A DNA stretch of 64,000 nt, taken from Sphaerothrix gracilis (GTDB lineage Bacteria > Cyanobacteriota > Cyanobacteriia > Phormidesmidales > Phormidesmidaceae). The notes beneath the pieces were generated by a model that saw only the letters and a program-made list of their open reading frames with translations, was not told where the DNA came from and did no database searches. Location: NCBI RefSeq assembly GCF_030405905.1, contig NZ_JASATW010000008.1:182785-246784 (forward strand), given 5' to 3'. The position numbers and the translations under genes are program-made. This document shows, piece after piece, positions 9,009 to 17,412 of this stretch (position 1 is the stretch's first letter; each line of letters begins with the position of its first letter).

Positions 9009-9569
9009 TCAGACAGAAAGCATTGTTCGCCACACTTGCATCAGCACAGCCGTTTGCTCAGGTTTCTGCGCCGCTGGATTGAGATAGTTCAACAAAGTCT
9101 CGGCATTGGAAACCACGGGCATGGCCTCAAAGCCATCGGGTTCCACAAACATTTTTTCAATAACTCCGTCTTTCACAAGCATGGAATAGCGCCAAGAGCG
9201 GTATCCCATGCCCCGCTCCGAGAGGTTCATCAGCATCCCCATCGCGCGGGTAAAGTCTCCGTTCACATCAGGGATAAAGCGCACCTGATCGGCTCCTTCT
9301 GCTTGCGCCCAGGTCGCTAGGGAAAACGGATCGTTGACCGAAATGCAAAGAATTTCATCAACGCCGTTCGCGCGAAACACCTCGGCATACTCGTTGTAGC
9401 CTAATAGTTGAATCGGAGAATACGGGCAGGTAAAGGCTCCTGGCACCGCAAACACCACCACGGTTCTATCTTCAAAGAGATCTGCTGTGGAAAGCTGGTA
9501 CCAATCTCCTGCTGCAAACATCCGAAAAATGACCTGAGGAACACGTTGGCCCTCATGATTTAAGAGCAT
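9009..9569 (-). CDS. peroxiredoxin, Prx5/PrxII type, with displaced active-site cysteine
   Basis: A 186-residue thioredoxin-fold peroxiredoxin, the type that reduces H2O2 and alkyl hydroperoxides with glutaredoxin or thioredoxin. The family layout is clear: VPQVIF, VVVFAVPGAFT, GYNEY, the ISVND segment after C75, FIPD-NGDFTRAMG and RSWRYSMLVKDG. The usual motif is PGAFTPTC, with the peroxidatic Cys three residues after FT. Here the sequence is PGAFTCPYS: the canonical position is Tyr50 and a Cys sits two residues earlier at 48. An AAGGAG ribosome-binding site precedes the ATG. It is the first gene of a likely two-gene operon with katG. Confidence 0.88.
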   Translation of the reverse strand: MLLNHEGQRVPQVIFRMFAAGDWYQLSTADLFEDRTVVVFAVPGAFTCPYSPIQLLGYNEYAEVFRANGVDEILCISVNDPFSLATWAQAEGADQVRFIPDVNGDFTRAMGMLMNLSERGMGYRSWRYSMLVKDGVIEKMFVEPDGFEAMPVVSNAETLLNYLNPAAQKPEQTAVLMQVWRTMLSV

Positions 9570-10030
9570 TTGCCCATCTCCTTACTCGCATTCAGCATCA
9601 GTTAGACTCCTAACTACGAGATTGATGAGTAAAGACATTACCCTCGGAACAGCAGTAGCTTGCTCTCATCCCTGGCGAGTTGCCTCGGCAAAGCCAAGAG
9701 ATAGCCAGTGCCATTAAGCTGAAGAAACCAGCATCTCCATCAAGTCATACTCATCACGAGTTTGTGTATCGCAAGTTTAATCAATCAAGCCCGCCTTTGA
9801 GCCTCAAAAATGAAATTGCTTTGCAACACTTAATATCTCTACAAAGTAAGGTGGCTGAGTGGAGATAGCGATGACTTGTCTGCAAGAGAGAGTTTAAGGG
9901 CGATCGCAGATTTGCAGCCAGCGGTAAGCGTTTTGGCAGCGCAATCTAGCTTTTAGACGATGGAAGCAGCCGCACTTGCTTTCTAGACTGAAAGACGTTC
10001 AATTTTTTTCTACAAAAGCGGCTTTACTAC
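9570..10030. other. intergenic region between divergent prx-katG and antiporter genes
   Basis: This 461-base gap must carry the promoters for the peroxiredoxin-katG transcript and for the antiporter. A 62-codon open frame at 9680-9868 has no recognisable product and I do not call it. I see no convincing PerR or Fur box. Confidence 0.5.
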
Positions 10031-11269
10031 GTGACTTATATCTCACTTTTGCTAATTCTAGGGCTGCTTTTGCTGGTGGTGACGCTGGGATCCGGCTGGA
10101 TTGCTCGCCTGCCCTTTTCCTACGCCATTCTTTACCTGGTGGTCGGTATTGCTTTGGGGCCACAGGGAACGGGCTGGATTGCCCTGCGGCCCGATGCTGA
10201 ACTCATAGAGCGCCTCACCGAGTTTGTCGTCATTGTCTCGGTCTTCGGCTGTGGTCTGAAGATGAATCGCCCCCTGAAACCCTGGGCCTGGCAGTCAACA
10301 GCACGGCTGATTGGCTTTTTAATGCCGCTGTCAATCGTGGCGATCGCGTTTGCCAGTCACTGGCTGCTGAAGCTGGACTGGGGGGCAGCTATCTTACTAG
10401 GAGCCTGCTTGGCCCCAACCGATCCGGTATTGGCCTCAGAGGTGCAGATGGAAAACCCTGACGATGGCGATGAGCTGCGGTTCGGCCTTACCTCGGAAGG
10501 AGGGCTGAACGACTCCCTGGCCTTTCCGTTTGTTTATTTTGGCATTTACTGGCTGACGAAAGGCAACTGGCAGGACTGGTTTACCCAGTGGGTAGCAGTT
10601 GACCTAATTTGGGCGATCGCGGCGGGGATTGGGATGGGAATAGGCGTAGCTAAGGCGATCGCCTGGATTGATGGCAAGCTACAGCAGCAGCGCCCAGCAG
10701 ATGACCTGATGGAAGATTTGCTAGCGCTGAGCGCGATTTTGCTGACTTACTCGCTGACGGAGCTGGTTAACGGCTATGGCTTCTTGGCTGTCTTTGTTGC
10801 CGGCATCACCATTCGCCGCAACGCCCACTGTGACCCCGGTAAGCGTTTAGCCCAGCTTGAATTCACCGAACAGATTGAAAAGCTGTTGGAGGTCGCCACC
10901 ATCTTGCTGCTGGGGTCGCTGCTGCAGTTTTCTTCTCTAGTACGCTACGGCTACGACGGATTGATTATTACCGCAGTCCTGCTGTTCTTTGTCCGGCCTA
11001 TCGGTGCCTGGCTCAGCTTTTTAGGCTGCCGCCTGCCCAAGGCAACCCGGCGACTGGTGGGCTGGTTTGGCATTCGCGGTATTGGCTCAATCTACTACCT
11101 GACCTATGCGCTGGGCCATGACATTGGCAGCGCTGTGTCAGAGCGGCTTTCATGGATTATCTATATTGTGGTGACTGTTTCTATTGTGCTGCATGGTATC
11201 AGTGCCACACCGCTGATGCAGTGGTACAAGAATCGTCGTCCCGGTCAGGCAGTTTCTGAATCTAGTTAG
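10031..11269 (+). CDS. Na+/H+ (cation:proton) antiporter, CPA1/NhaP type
   Basis: A 412-residue polytopic inner-membrane protein with about a dozen hydrophobic helices, starting with GTG. The CPA1 ion-binding motifs are visible in the middle: GACLAPTDPVLASEVQ and TSEGGLNDSLAFPF, where the Asp of the ND pair is the transport residue. GWFGIRGIGSIYYL near the C-terminus matches the conserved arginine region. Such carriers exchange Na+ or K+ for protons in pH and salt homeostasis. It has no large cytoplasmic C-terminal domain, so it is a short form. It stands alone, divergent from the peroxiredoxin gene. Confidence 0.9.
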   Translation: MTYISLLLILGLLLLVVTLGSGWIARLPFSYAILYLVVGIALGPQGTGWIALRPDAELIERLTEFVVIVSVFGCGLKMNRPLKPWAWQSTARLIGFLMPLSIVAIAFASHWLLKLDWGAAILLGACLAPTDPVLASEVQMENPDDGDELRFGLTSEGGLNDSLAFPFVYFGIYWLTKGNWQDWFTQWVAVDLIWAIAAGIGMGIGVAKAIAWIDGKLQQQRPADDLMEDLLALSAILLTYSLTELVNGYGFLAVFVAGITIRRNAHCDPGKRLAQLEFTEQIEKLLEVATILLLGSLLQFSSLVRYGYDGLIITAVLLFFVRPIGAWLSFLGCRLPKATRRLVGWFGIRGIGSIYYLTYALGHDIGSAVSERLSWIIYIVVTVSIVLHGISATPLMQWYKNRRPGQAVSESS

Positions 11270-11311
11270 GCCGGTGCCAGTGCCTGGATTAGGTGATATC
11301 CAAGGCATCAG

Positions 11312-11331
11312 CAATGTCTTGACAGACATTG
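11312..11331 (+). terminator. short perfect hairpin after the antiporter gene
   Basis: CAATGTCT (11312-11319) and AGACATTG (11324-11331) form an 8-bp stem with a four-base loop, 43 bases past the antiporter stop. No T tract follows, so termination is only suggested. Confidence 0.3.
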
Positions 11332-11430
11332 TTGAAACGATTGGGCGGCTGGATTGACAGTATGGCACCGCCGTCTCTCACTAGAGGCCAACCAGACGCA
11401 TTCTGAAGCCTAATACCAGAGCCAATCAAC

Positions 11431-13116
11431 TTAAACCAGTGCAGTCGGCGCGGCAGGATTTGCTAACACCGATCGCGCTGTTTTCTGCGCTGCCGGAAAC
11501 TGTTCGGTTGCTGCCGCTAGGTGCTTGAGCAGCGTCGCCTTCGGCAGCGGCCCCTGAATATGATCCCAGGGTAAAACCTGCTGGGGTTCCCAATCCTGGT
11601 GCACGTAAAACTCCAGGGGCGGTATCTGCCCTTTCAGCTCCTTGAAGGCGCGGCGATAGCTGCCTAGGGACTCGCCATAGTGCCGTACCAGCAGCAGCAG
11701 CTTAGAAAGGCGGCGATCGCCCCTGGAAATTAGAGTCTGAATCACCGACCAGCTATAGCTTTCTGGGCGAAAGTCAATGCCGCGCGATCGCAGTTGTTTT
11801 TGCAACAGCTTCAGTCGCTTCTCGGCCTCTCGGTTAACGCCAAACCACTGAAACGGCGTGTGGGCCTTGGGCACAAAAGTGCTACAGCCCAGAGTCAGCC
11901 GCAGTCCGGGAGCCGCCTTTTTCAGCCGCTTCATCATCTCCACCGTCAGATCGAGATCCGCTGCCTCTTCCCCCGGAATCCCCACCATGCCGTAGAGTTT
12001 GACGGCGCTCAGCCCTCCGGCTTTAGCATTGACTGCCGCTGCCACAATTTCGTCATTGTCTAGCTTCTTGTTGATAATCTGCCGCAGCCGCTCTGAACCG
12101 CTCTCAACGGCGATCGTAATCGATCGCGTGTCATGCTTTACCAAAGTTGCCGCCAGCTTCTGGTTCACCGTCCCTGTCCGCACCGAAGCAATACTCAAGC
12201 GCACATCGTCATACTCTGGCTGGTTGAGATAGTCCAGCAGCGCCTCAAACTCAGGATGCTGAGTCACAGAAGCGCCCAGCAGTCCTAGCCGCCGCGTCAC
12301 GCTCAGTCCCCGCTCGATCGCCGGTATCAGCGAACCTTCCAAGCTGGCAGTGCGAAACGGCAACGTCAGATAGCTAGCTAAGCAAAAGCGGCACATTTCC
12401 GGACAGCTCCGCACCACCTCTACCATATAGATGTTTTCCCAAGCGGCCTGCTCCGTGACAACAGTTGAGGCTGAAAGCACGTTGCCGCGATAGGTTTGCT
12501 TCTGCACCTGGGCAGGCACCTCTGCGATCGCCTCAATTGCCGCCACTGGGCCATCGGCGCTAGCGTAGCTCACCTCGTACAGGCTGGGCACATAGACCCC
12601 CGGTACCTGGGCTAAATGCAGCCGTTGACGCTGGCGATCGGCGTGGCGTACCTGCTGATAAGCATCTATGAACTCGTCTAACAGCGTTTCCCCATCCCCT
12701 AGCAGAATCAGGTCAAAAAAGTCGGCAAAGGGTTCTGGGTTAGCCGTCAGCACGGGGCCACCGCCGAAAATGAGGGGATGGCCCTCCTGTCGTTCAGCAG
12801 CAAGTAGCGGTACCTGTAGCTGCTCCAGCAGCGCCAAAATATTGACATAGTCCAGTTCCCAGGAGACTGAAAAGCCGACTAGCTCTGGCTGGGAGGGCAA
12901 AGACTGGCTAGCATCCGTAAACAGACGCCCGACCTGCAGATCGCTCCGTTGGGCCAGAGTCGCCCATACAAGCTGATAGCCCAAGCTGGTGATGCCGACA
13001 CTGTAGGTATTAGGAAAACCAAAAATGACCGGAACGGCTTTGGCGTCCGGAACGGCAGGGGTAAACAGCAGCCGCTCAGCGGCAAAATCAGCAGTAGACA
13101 CGGTTGAAGCAGGCAA
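11431..13116 (-). CDS. B12-binding-domain radical SAM protein
   Basis: A 561-residue protein. The N-terminal 200 residues look like a cobalamin-binding-type Rossmann domain (FGFPNTYSVGITSLGYQ, GFSVSWELDYVN, FGGGPVLTANPEPFADFFD). The radical SAM cluster motif is C238-x3-C242-x2-C245 (SCPEMCRFC). Later segments AVESGSERLR and KLYGMVGIPGE are typical of SAM-radical TIM barrels. Relatives are conserved in cyanobacteria, but the substrate is unknown to me. It resembles methylthiotransferase and methyltransferase relatives. The longest frame starts with TTG and the true start could be a little further in. Confidence 0.85.
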   Translation of the reverse strand: MPASTVSTADFAAERLLFTPAVPDAKAVPVIFGFPNTYSVGITSLGYQLVWATLAQRSDLQVGRLFTDASQSLPSQPELVGFSVSWELDYVNILALLEQLQVPLLAAERQEGHPLIFGGGPVLTANPEPFADFFDLILLGDGETLLDEFIDAYQQVRHADRQRQRLHLAQVPGVYVPSLYEVSYASADGPVAAIEAIAEVPAQVQKQTYRGNVLSASTVVTEQAAWENIYMVEVVRSCPEMCRFCLASYLTLPFRTASLEGSLIPAIERGLSVTRRLGLLGASVTQHPEFEALLDYLNQPEYDDVRLSIASVRTGTVNQKLAATLVKHDTRSITIAVESGSERLRQIINKKLDNDEIVAAAVNAKAGGLSAVKLYGMVGIPGEEAADLDLTVEMMKRLKKAAPGLRLTLGCSTFVPKAHTPFQWFGVNREAEKRLKLLQKQLRSRGIDFRPESYSWSVIQTLISRGDRRLSKLLLLVRHYGESLGSYRRAFKELKGQIPPLEFYVHQDWEPQQVLPWDHIQGPLPKATLLKHLAAATEQFPAAQKTARSVLANPAAPTALV

Positions 13117-13216
13117 TTGTTGAGAGTTTGGTACCCCTTCAGGCTAACACTTGGTCCAAAATGAATTAGCTGTTTGATGCCCGCGATCGCCTTGTCCAGT
13201 GCCTAGCTGCCACAGC

Positions 13217-14266
13217 TTATATCAGGCTGACCAAAGCCTCCAGCAGCATTTGGTTCTGAACTGGCGTCCCTACCGTAATCCGCAGCTTGTCAGCTAGCCC
13301 TGGCTGATCGAAATAACGCACCAAAATTCCCCGCTGCTTTAGGGCCGCCTGCAAGTAGGCCGCATTTCCCGCTGGCGGCGCTGACAGCACAAAATTGCCC
13401 TGAGACTCCAGCACTGCAAATCCCAGATTCTTGAGATCTAGCGTCAGCTGAGCGCGAGCGGCTTTTACCTTTGCCGCGCAGGCATTTTTGTAAGCCTGAT
13501 CCTGCATGGCAGCGGTGGCAACCTGCGTGGCGATCGCGTCGATGTTATAGCTGTCTTTCACCTTAAATAAGCCAGCCAGTAGCGAAGGTTGAGCAACTCC
13601 AAATCCCAGCCGCAACCCGGCCAGGGAATAACCTTTTGATAGCGTGCGTAATACGATTACGTTCTCAAATTCATGCACCAACGGCAGAGCCGAACTTTCA
13701 GCAAAATCCACATAGGCTTCATCAACTACCAGGACACCCGCTAACTGGGCTGCCAGTTCTCGCAATTGGGTCAGCGGTACAACATGCCCAGAGGGGCTGT
13801 TGGGCGAAGCAATGAACGTCACTGCCCCTTGGGCCGCAACTAGGGCCTCTAGGGGAAGCTGAAAATTCTCGCCATAGGGCACTTCAATTGCTGTCGCCGG
13901 ATGCAGCGCCGCCAGTGTGCGGTAGAGCACATAGGTCGGCATGGGGTAAACGACTGGGCGAGCGCCTCCCTCAGCGCAGGCGCGAATAATCACGTTTAGC
14001 AGCTCATCACTGCCGTTGCCCACAATCACCCAGTCCGGCGGCACGGCCAAAACCTGGCTCACCGCCTGACAAAAAGACTTGGCATAGGGATCCGGGTAGC
14101 GCCGCAACCATTCGCTATCGAGCGATCGCAGTACCTGAATTGCCTGAGGGGAGGGCGGATAAGGATTTTCGTTGGTGTTGAGTTTGAGAAAAGGGGTTCC
14201 AGGCTTGGGCTGCTCGCCGGGAATATACCCAGAAGTGGTGTCAATAGCGGGGCGAAAGTAGCTCAT
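13217..14266 (-). CDS. hisC: histidinol-phosphate aminotransferase
   Basis: A 349-residue fold-type I PLP aminotransferase that converts imidazole-acetol phosphate to histidinol phosphate in histidine synthesis. Family marks are LNTNENPYPPSP near the start, ASPNSPSG, VDEAYVDF at 181-188 and the PLP lysine K211 in RTLSKGYSLAGLRLGF. The open frame extends 48 codons further upstream, but that part lies inside scpA and has no family similarity. The ATG at 14266 gives the normal MSYFRP-like start, two bases after the scpA stop. scpA and hisC are therefore translationally coupled. Some HisC-like proteins act on other amino acids, so substrate specificity is not certain. Confidence 0.92.
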   Translation of the reverse strand: MSYFRPAIDTTSGYIPGEQPKPGTPFLKLNTNENPYPPSPQAIQVLRSLDSEWLRRYPDPYAKSFCQAVSQVLAVPPDWVIVGNGSDELLNVIIRACAEGGARPVVYPMPTYVLYRTLAALHPATAIEVPYGENFQLPLEALVAAQGAVTFIASPNSPSGHVVPLTQLRELAAQLAGVLVVDEAYVDFAESSALPLVHEFENVIVLRTLSKGYSLAGLRLGFGVAQPSLLAGLFKVKDSYNIDAIATQVATAAMQDQAYKNACAAKVKAARAQLTLDLKNLGFAVLESQGNFVLSAPPAGNAAYLQAALKQRGILVRYFDQPGLADKLRITVGTPVQNQMLLEALVSLI

Positions 14267-14268
14267 GG

Positions 14269-15132
14269 TCAGTCTGGCAGCACGTAGGCAGGCAGGTCTT
14301 GCAGATCGGCAAGGGGCATTTTGTTGAGATTGCGGACATGCAAATCCTGATAGAAAGTTTGCTGGTGCATTTCTACTTTGGACTGGGCCGAGAGAAACAG
14401 CAGGCCCCAAAAAACGCCAACTTTCTCATGCTTATAGGCTTGTTCGGGCGAGTCGAAGTGATGCTGCTCTAAAGTATCAGGGCGAAATTTCGGCCACAGC
14501 TCAATCAGCTTTTCAAACTCAATCCACTCTAAGGCTTCTGTCAGTTCGTCCCAGTAAGCATCTAAAAATTCTTCCAAAGCCGCCGCAATCTCTGAAAGAT
14601 TTTCCTGGTGAGCCAGCTGGGCGATCGCCCGCACAGCCTGTCGTTTAGACTGCGGTTTGGCAGGGCGCTTCCGTGGGCGGACAGGTCTATCTTCTAAGAC
14701 CGTAGCAATTAGCTCTAGCTGCTCAATCAGCTCATTTAATGTCACCTGTCGCTTGACAGGCGGCGCAGCCACGGCGCGGCGGCGGAGCTGTCGTTCTAGA
14801 TTGCGCGGTAGGGGCGCGTCTATGGGGGTTTCAGGGTCTACAAACTCGTCGGCAACGTATTCTTCTTCCACCTCTTCTATTTCACTGCGCACTAGCGTGT
14901 CCGCCTTCAACAGCACCAGCATAGCGGCATAGAGAAAGGCCTGTCCTGACTCAGAAAGGCTGGCTTCATAGGCGGTGCGGCCATTGGCAGGGGCGCTGCT
15001 AGGCTGCATCTGTAAGGTACTCAAAAAGCGATCGATTACGTCAATCACCTTCACATCCCAGGGATCAATTTCTCCTTGTTCGGCTAGGTCAATCAGAAAA
15101 GCGATCGCACTTTGTGCCAGAGGAAGGGCCAT
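14269..15132 (-). CDS. scpA: segregation and condensation protein A
   Basis: A 287-residue kleisin subunit of the SMC-ScpAB condensin, which bridges SMC heads during chromosome segregation. The N-terminal helix pair LIDLAEQGEIDPWDVKVIDVIDRF and the following FLYAAMLVLLKADTL match the family. A charged, acidic-then-basic linker (about 85-170) separates this from the C-terminal winged-helix part, which ends in PAYVLPD. It begins with ATG and is followed after two bases by hisC. scpB and smc are not in the window. Confidence 0.88.
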   Translation of the reverse strand: MALPLAQSAIAFLIDLAEQGEIDPWDVKVIDVIDRFLSTLQMQPSSAPANGRTAYEASLSESGQAFLYAAMLVLLKADTLVRSEIEEVEEEYVADEFVDPETPIDAPLPRNLERQLRRRAVAAPPVKRQVTLNELIEQLELIATVLEDRPVRPRKRPAKPQSKRQAVRAIAQLAHQENLSEIAAALEEFLDAYWDELTEALEWIEFEKLIELWPKFRPDTLEQHHFDSPEQAYKHEKVGVFWGLLFLSAQSKVEMHQQTFYQDLHVRNLNKMPLADLQDLPAYVLPD

Positions 15133-15252
15133 AATTACGAGGCGTAGCAGACAGGTTGGGTCAATTAGGTTTCAGCCCGGTCAGGATTTGGCGGATCAAA
15201 CCGCTGAGATTCAGGCCAAATCCCTACGGTTTGCGGATCTACTAGCCGTTAT

Positions 15253-15621
15253 CTAGTTAGCATAGACTTCACTAGATTCGGCTTCATCCCCATTGCTATT
15301 TTTAGAGGCCGGTAGCATCAGCTTTTGTTCCTCTAGCTCCACCCGGTAGCGCTCAATATTCTGCTCTAGTTCTTCAATCCGCTGATCGCGCTGCTGCACC
15401 GCTTGGCCTTTGTCCAAGTAGTTTTGCACCTGAATCCAGACGCTGAATACCCAGGCCAGCACAGCTCCGACCCCCATTGCCCCAATCAGCTCTATGCATA
15501 GGGGAGCCTGCAAATCCACGCCGCGTACGACATGAATCACCGTAGGATCTGTATTTTCAATGCCAAAGAGGACAAGCGCTAAACAAATTACGAAAATAAC
15601 TACAAAGTTAACCTGTCGCAT
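15253..15621 (-). CDS. LapA-domain (DUF1049) membrane protein
   Basis: A 122-residue inner-membrane protein with two N-terminal transmembrane helices (about 5-22 and 42-63). Between them lies the short ENTDPTVIHV segment typical of lipopolysaccharide assembly protein A (LapA/DUF1049). A coiled-coil-like charged tail follows (about 75-105, rich in Q, E and R), ending in low complexity. The exact role in cyanobacteria is not established. It stands between the DNA ligase and scpA genes on the same strand, 120 bases upstream of scpA. Confidence 0.8.
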   Translation of the reverse strand: MRQVNFVVIFVICLALVLFGIENTDPTVIHVVRGVDLQAPLCIELIGAMGVGAVLAWVFSVWIQVQNYLDKGQAVQQRDQRIEELEQNIERYRVELEEQKLMLPASKNSNGDEAESSEVYAN

Positions 15622-15760
15622 CAGTCCGCTCCATAAATCGGCGATCGGTCAGAAACATAAAGTTACCCTCTACTGTAACCGCCAAACTGAACTGTGGCTT
15701 GATTACTCAAGAAGTAATTCTGATCGATACAGAAGACAGGCTAGAGGCAGAACTACGAAG

Positions 15761-17374
15761 TCAATGCGCCGGCTCTATTGACAGCAGCGCCAGGGCCGAC
15801 TGCAAGGTGTCAGCTTCTTTGGCAGGTTTATCATGTCGCCAGCGCAGGATGCGGGGAAAGCGAACTGAAATGCCGGACTTGTGTCGGCTAGACTCGGCAA
15901 TGCCCTCAAAGCCAATTTCAAACACGTGAATCGGCTCTACCGATCGCACTGGGCCAAACCGCTCAACCGTGTGGCGGCGAATCCAGCGATCGAGCTTTTC
16001 AATTTCGGCGTTGTCTAGGCCAGAGTAGGCTTTGGCGAAGGGCACCAGCTCATCCTCTCGCCAGAGAGCAAAGGTGTAGTCTGTAAACAGGTTGGCCCGC
16101 TTGCCGCTGCCGGCCTGGGCGTAGATCAGCACGGCATCTAAGGTCATCGGCTCTACTTTGTATTTCCACCAGTAGCCCCGCTTGCGACCCACTAAGTAGG
16201 GACTGTCTAAGGCTTTAAGCATCAGACCTTCAGCGGCTTCAGAGCGCGATCGCCCTCGCAACTGCTGCAACTGTTCAAAGCTCTCGGCTATCACCACTTG
16301 GGACGGACTGACACAGTCTGCGCTCGACTGGTCTAACACATTGAATAAATACTGGCGGCGATCGCGCAGCGGTTTTTCCCGAATGTCTTGCCCCTGGTGT
16401 TCTAGCAGGTCGTAGGCGATGAAGTGCACCGGACTTTCCTGCATCAGCTTTTTGCTCACCCGCTTACGGCCCAGTCGCTTTTGCAAGGCGTTGAAGTTCA
16501 TCGGGCGATCGCCGTCCCAGCAGACAATTTCGCCGTCGAAGACGAGGCCATCGGCAAAATTTTCTAGAAAGCAGGTTTCCAGTTCGGGAAACTGATGCGT
16601 GACTAGATCTTCTCCCCGCGACCAGATAAAGGCTTCCCCTGCTCGTCGAATAATCTGAGCCCGAATGCCGTCCCATTTCCATTCCGCCTGCCAGCGCGAC
16701 AGGTCTTCTAGCTGAAATTTAGCTTCGTCAATTTGCGAGGCTAGAAAAAACGGATAGGGCTGGCTAGGGGCGGTTTCTGCGGCTTCTGCGCTAACAAGCT
16801 GCTGAAAAAATTCGGCGGTGGGTTCAAAGTCGCCCATGAGGCGATGGGTCAAAACCGCTTCTGGCAGGTCATAGGCGCGGGCTAAGGCCCGGATCACCAG
16901 CTTGCTAGAAGCGCCAAAGCGAAAGGCACCCGTGAGCACCTTATTTAAGACAAACACCTCAAATTCCGCCAGTGAAGCCCACCAGGAGACAATCAAGTCC
17001 CGCAGCTCCGCCTCAGTCTCCACCTGCTTGACGGTGGGAATCACCTCTTCCATCCAGACGTGGAGCGGCAGGTCTAACGGTTCCGCCTCTAATGAGACAT
17101 TCTTGAGCAACAGGGCGATCGCCTCGGCAGAGTCTCCCACATGGGCATAGCAGTCTTTAAATAGCCATTCCGGAATATCAGAAATTTGCAGAAATACCTC
17201 CCGCAGCACGCGAGAAGTCACCAGGCGGCGGCGGGTTTTGCCCAGCAGCAAATACAGCGCCCAGACCGCGTTGCGGGGCTTTTCAGTTTGAAAATAATCC
17301 TGCAGTGCCTGCACTTTGGCATTGGTCGAAGTCGTGGCGTCTACGGCCTGAAAGAGCTGGGTAAATCGCTTCAT
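15761..17374 (-). CDS. ATP-dependent DNA ligase
   Basis: A 537-residue ATP-dependent ligase that seals nicked DNA via a lysine-AMP intermediate. The adenylated lysine is K233 in motif I, EWKWDGIRAQ. Further nucleotidyltransferase motifs are visible: WSRGED, FDGEIVCW, EGLMLKALDSPY and YWWKYK. An N-terminal DNA-binding-like domain (1-200) and a C-terminal OB domain flank the core, and the length is normal for the family. Such ligases are often linked to a DEXH helicase, nuclease and phosphoesterase in a damage-response cluster; none of these is nearby. A GH13 gene lies 38 bases upstream on the same strand. Confidence 0.92.
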   Translation of the reverse strand: MKRFTQLFQAVDATTSTNAKVQALQDYFQTEKPRNAVWALYLLLGKTRRRLVTSRVLREVFLQISDIPEWLFKDCYAHVGDSAEAIALLLKNVSLEAEPLDLPLHVWMEEVIPTVKQVETEAELRDLIVSWWASLAEFEVFVLNKVLTGAFRFGASSKLVIRALARAYDLPEAVLTHRLMGDFEPTAEFFQQLVSAEAAETAPSQPYPFFLASQIDEAKFQLEDLSRWQAEWKWDGIRAQIIRRAGEAFIWSRGEDLVTHQFPELETCFLENFADGLVFDGEIVCWDGDRPMNFNALQKRLGRKRVSKKLMQESPVHFIAYDLLEHQGQDIREKPLRDRRQYLFNVLDQSSADCVSPSQVVIAESFEQLQQLRGRSRSEAAEGLMLKALDSPYLVGRKRGYWWKYKVEPMTLDAVLIYAQAGSGKRANLFTDYTFALWREDELVPFAKAYSGLDNAEIEKLDRWIRRHTVERFGPVRSVEPIHVFEIGFEGIAESSRHKSGISVRFPRILRWRHDKPAKEADTLQSALALLSIEPAH

Positions 17375-17412
17375 GGCGCTGAGCTGGCGTCTTACCCGTC
17401 ATTATGACAAGC

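Noticed and set aside
9680..9868. A 62-codon open frame between prx and the antiporter gene
   Set aside because: No family pattern and no ribosome-binding site; the region is better read as promoter DNA.
14267..14410. Upstream 48 codons of the hisC frame
   Set aside because: They overlap scpA and show no family similarity; the ATG at 14266 gives the normal HisC start.
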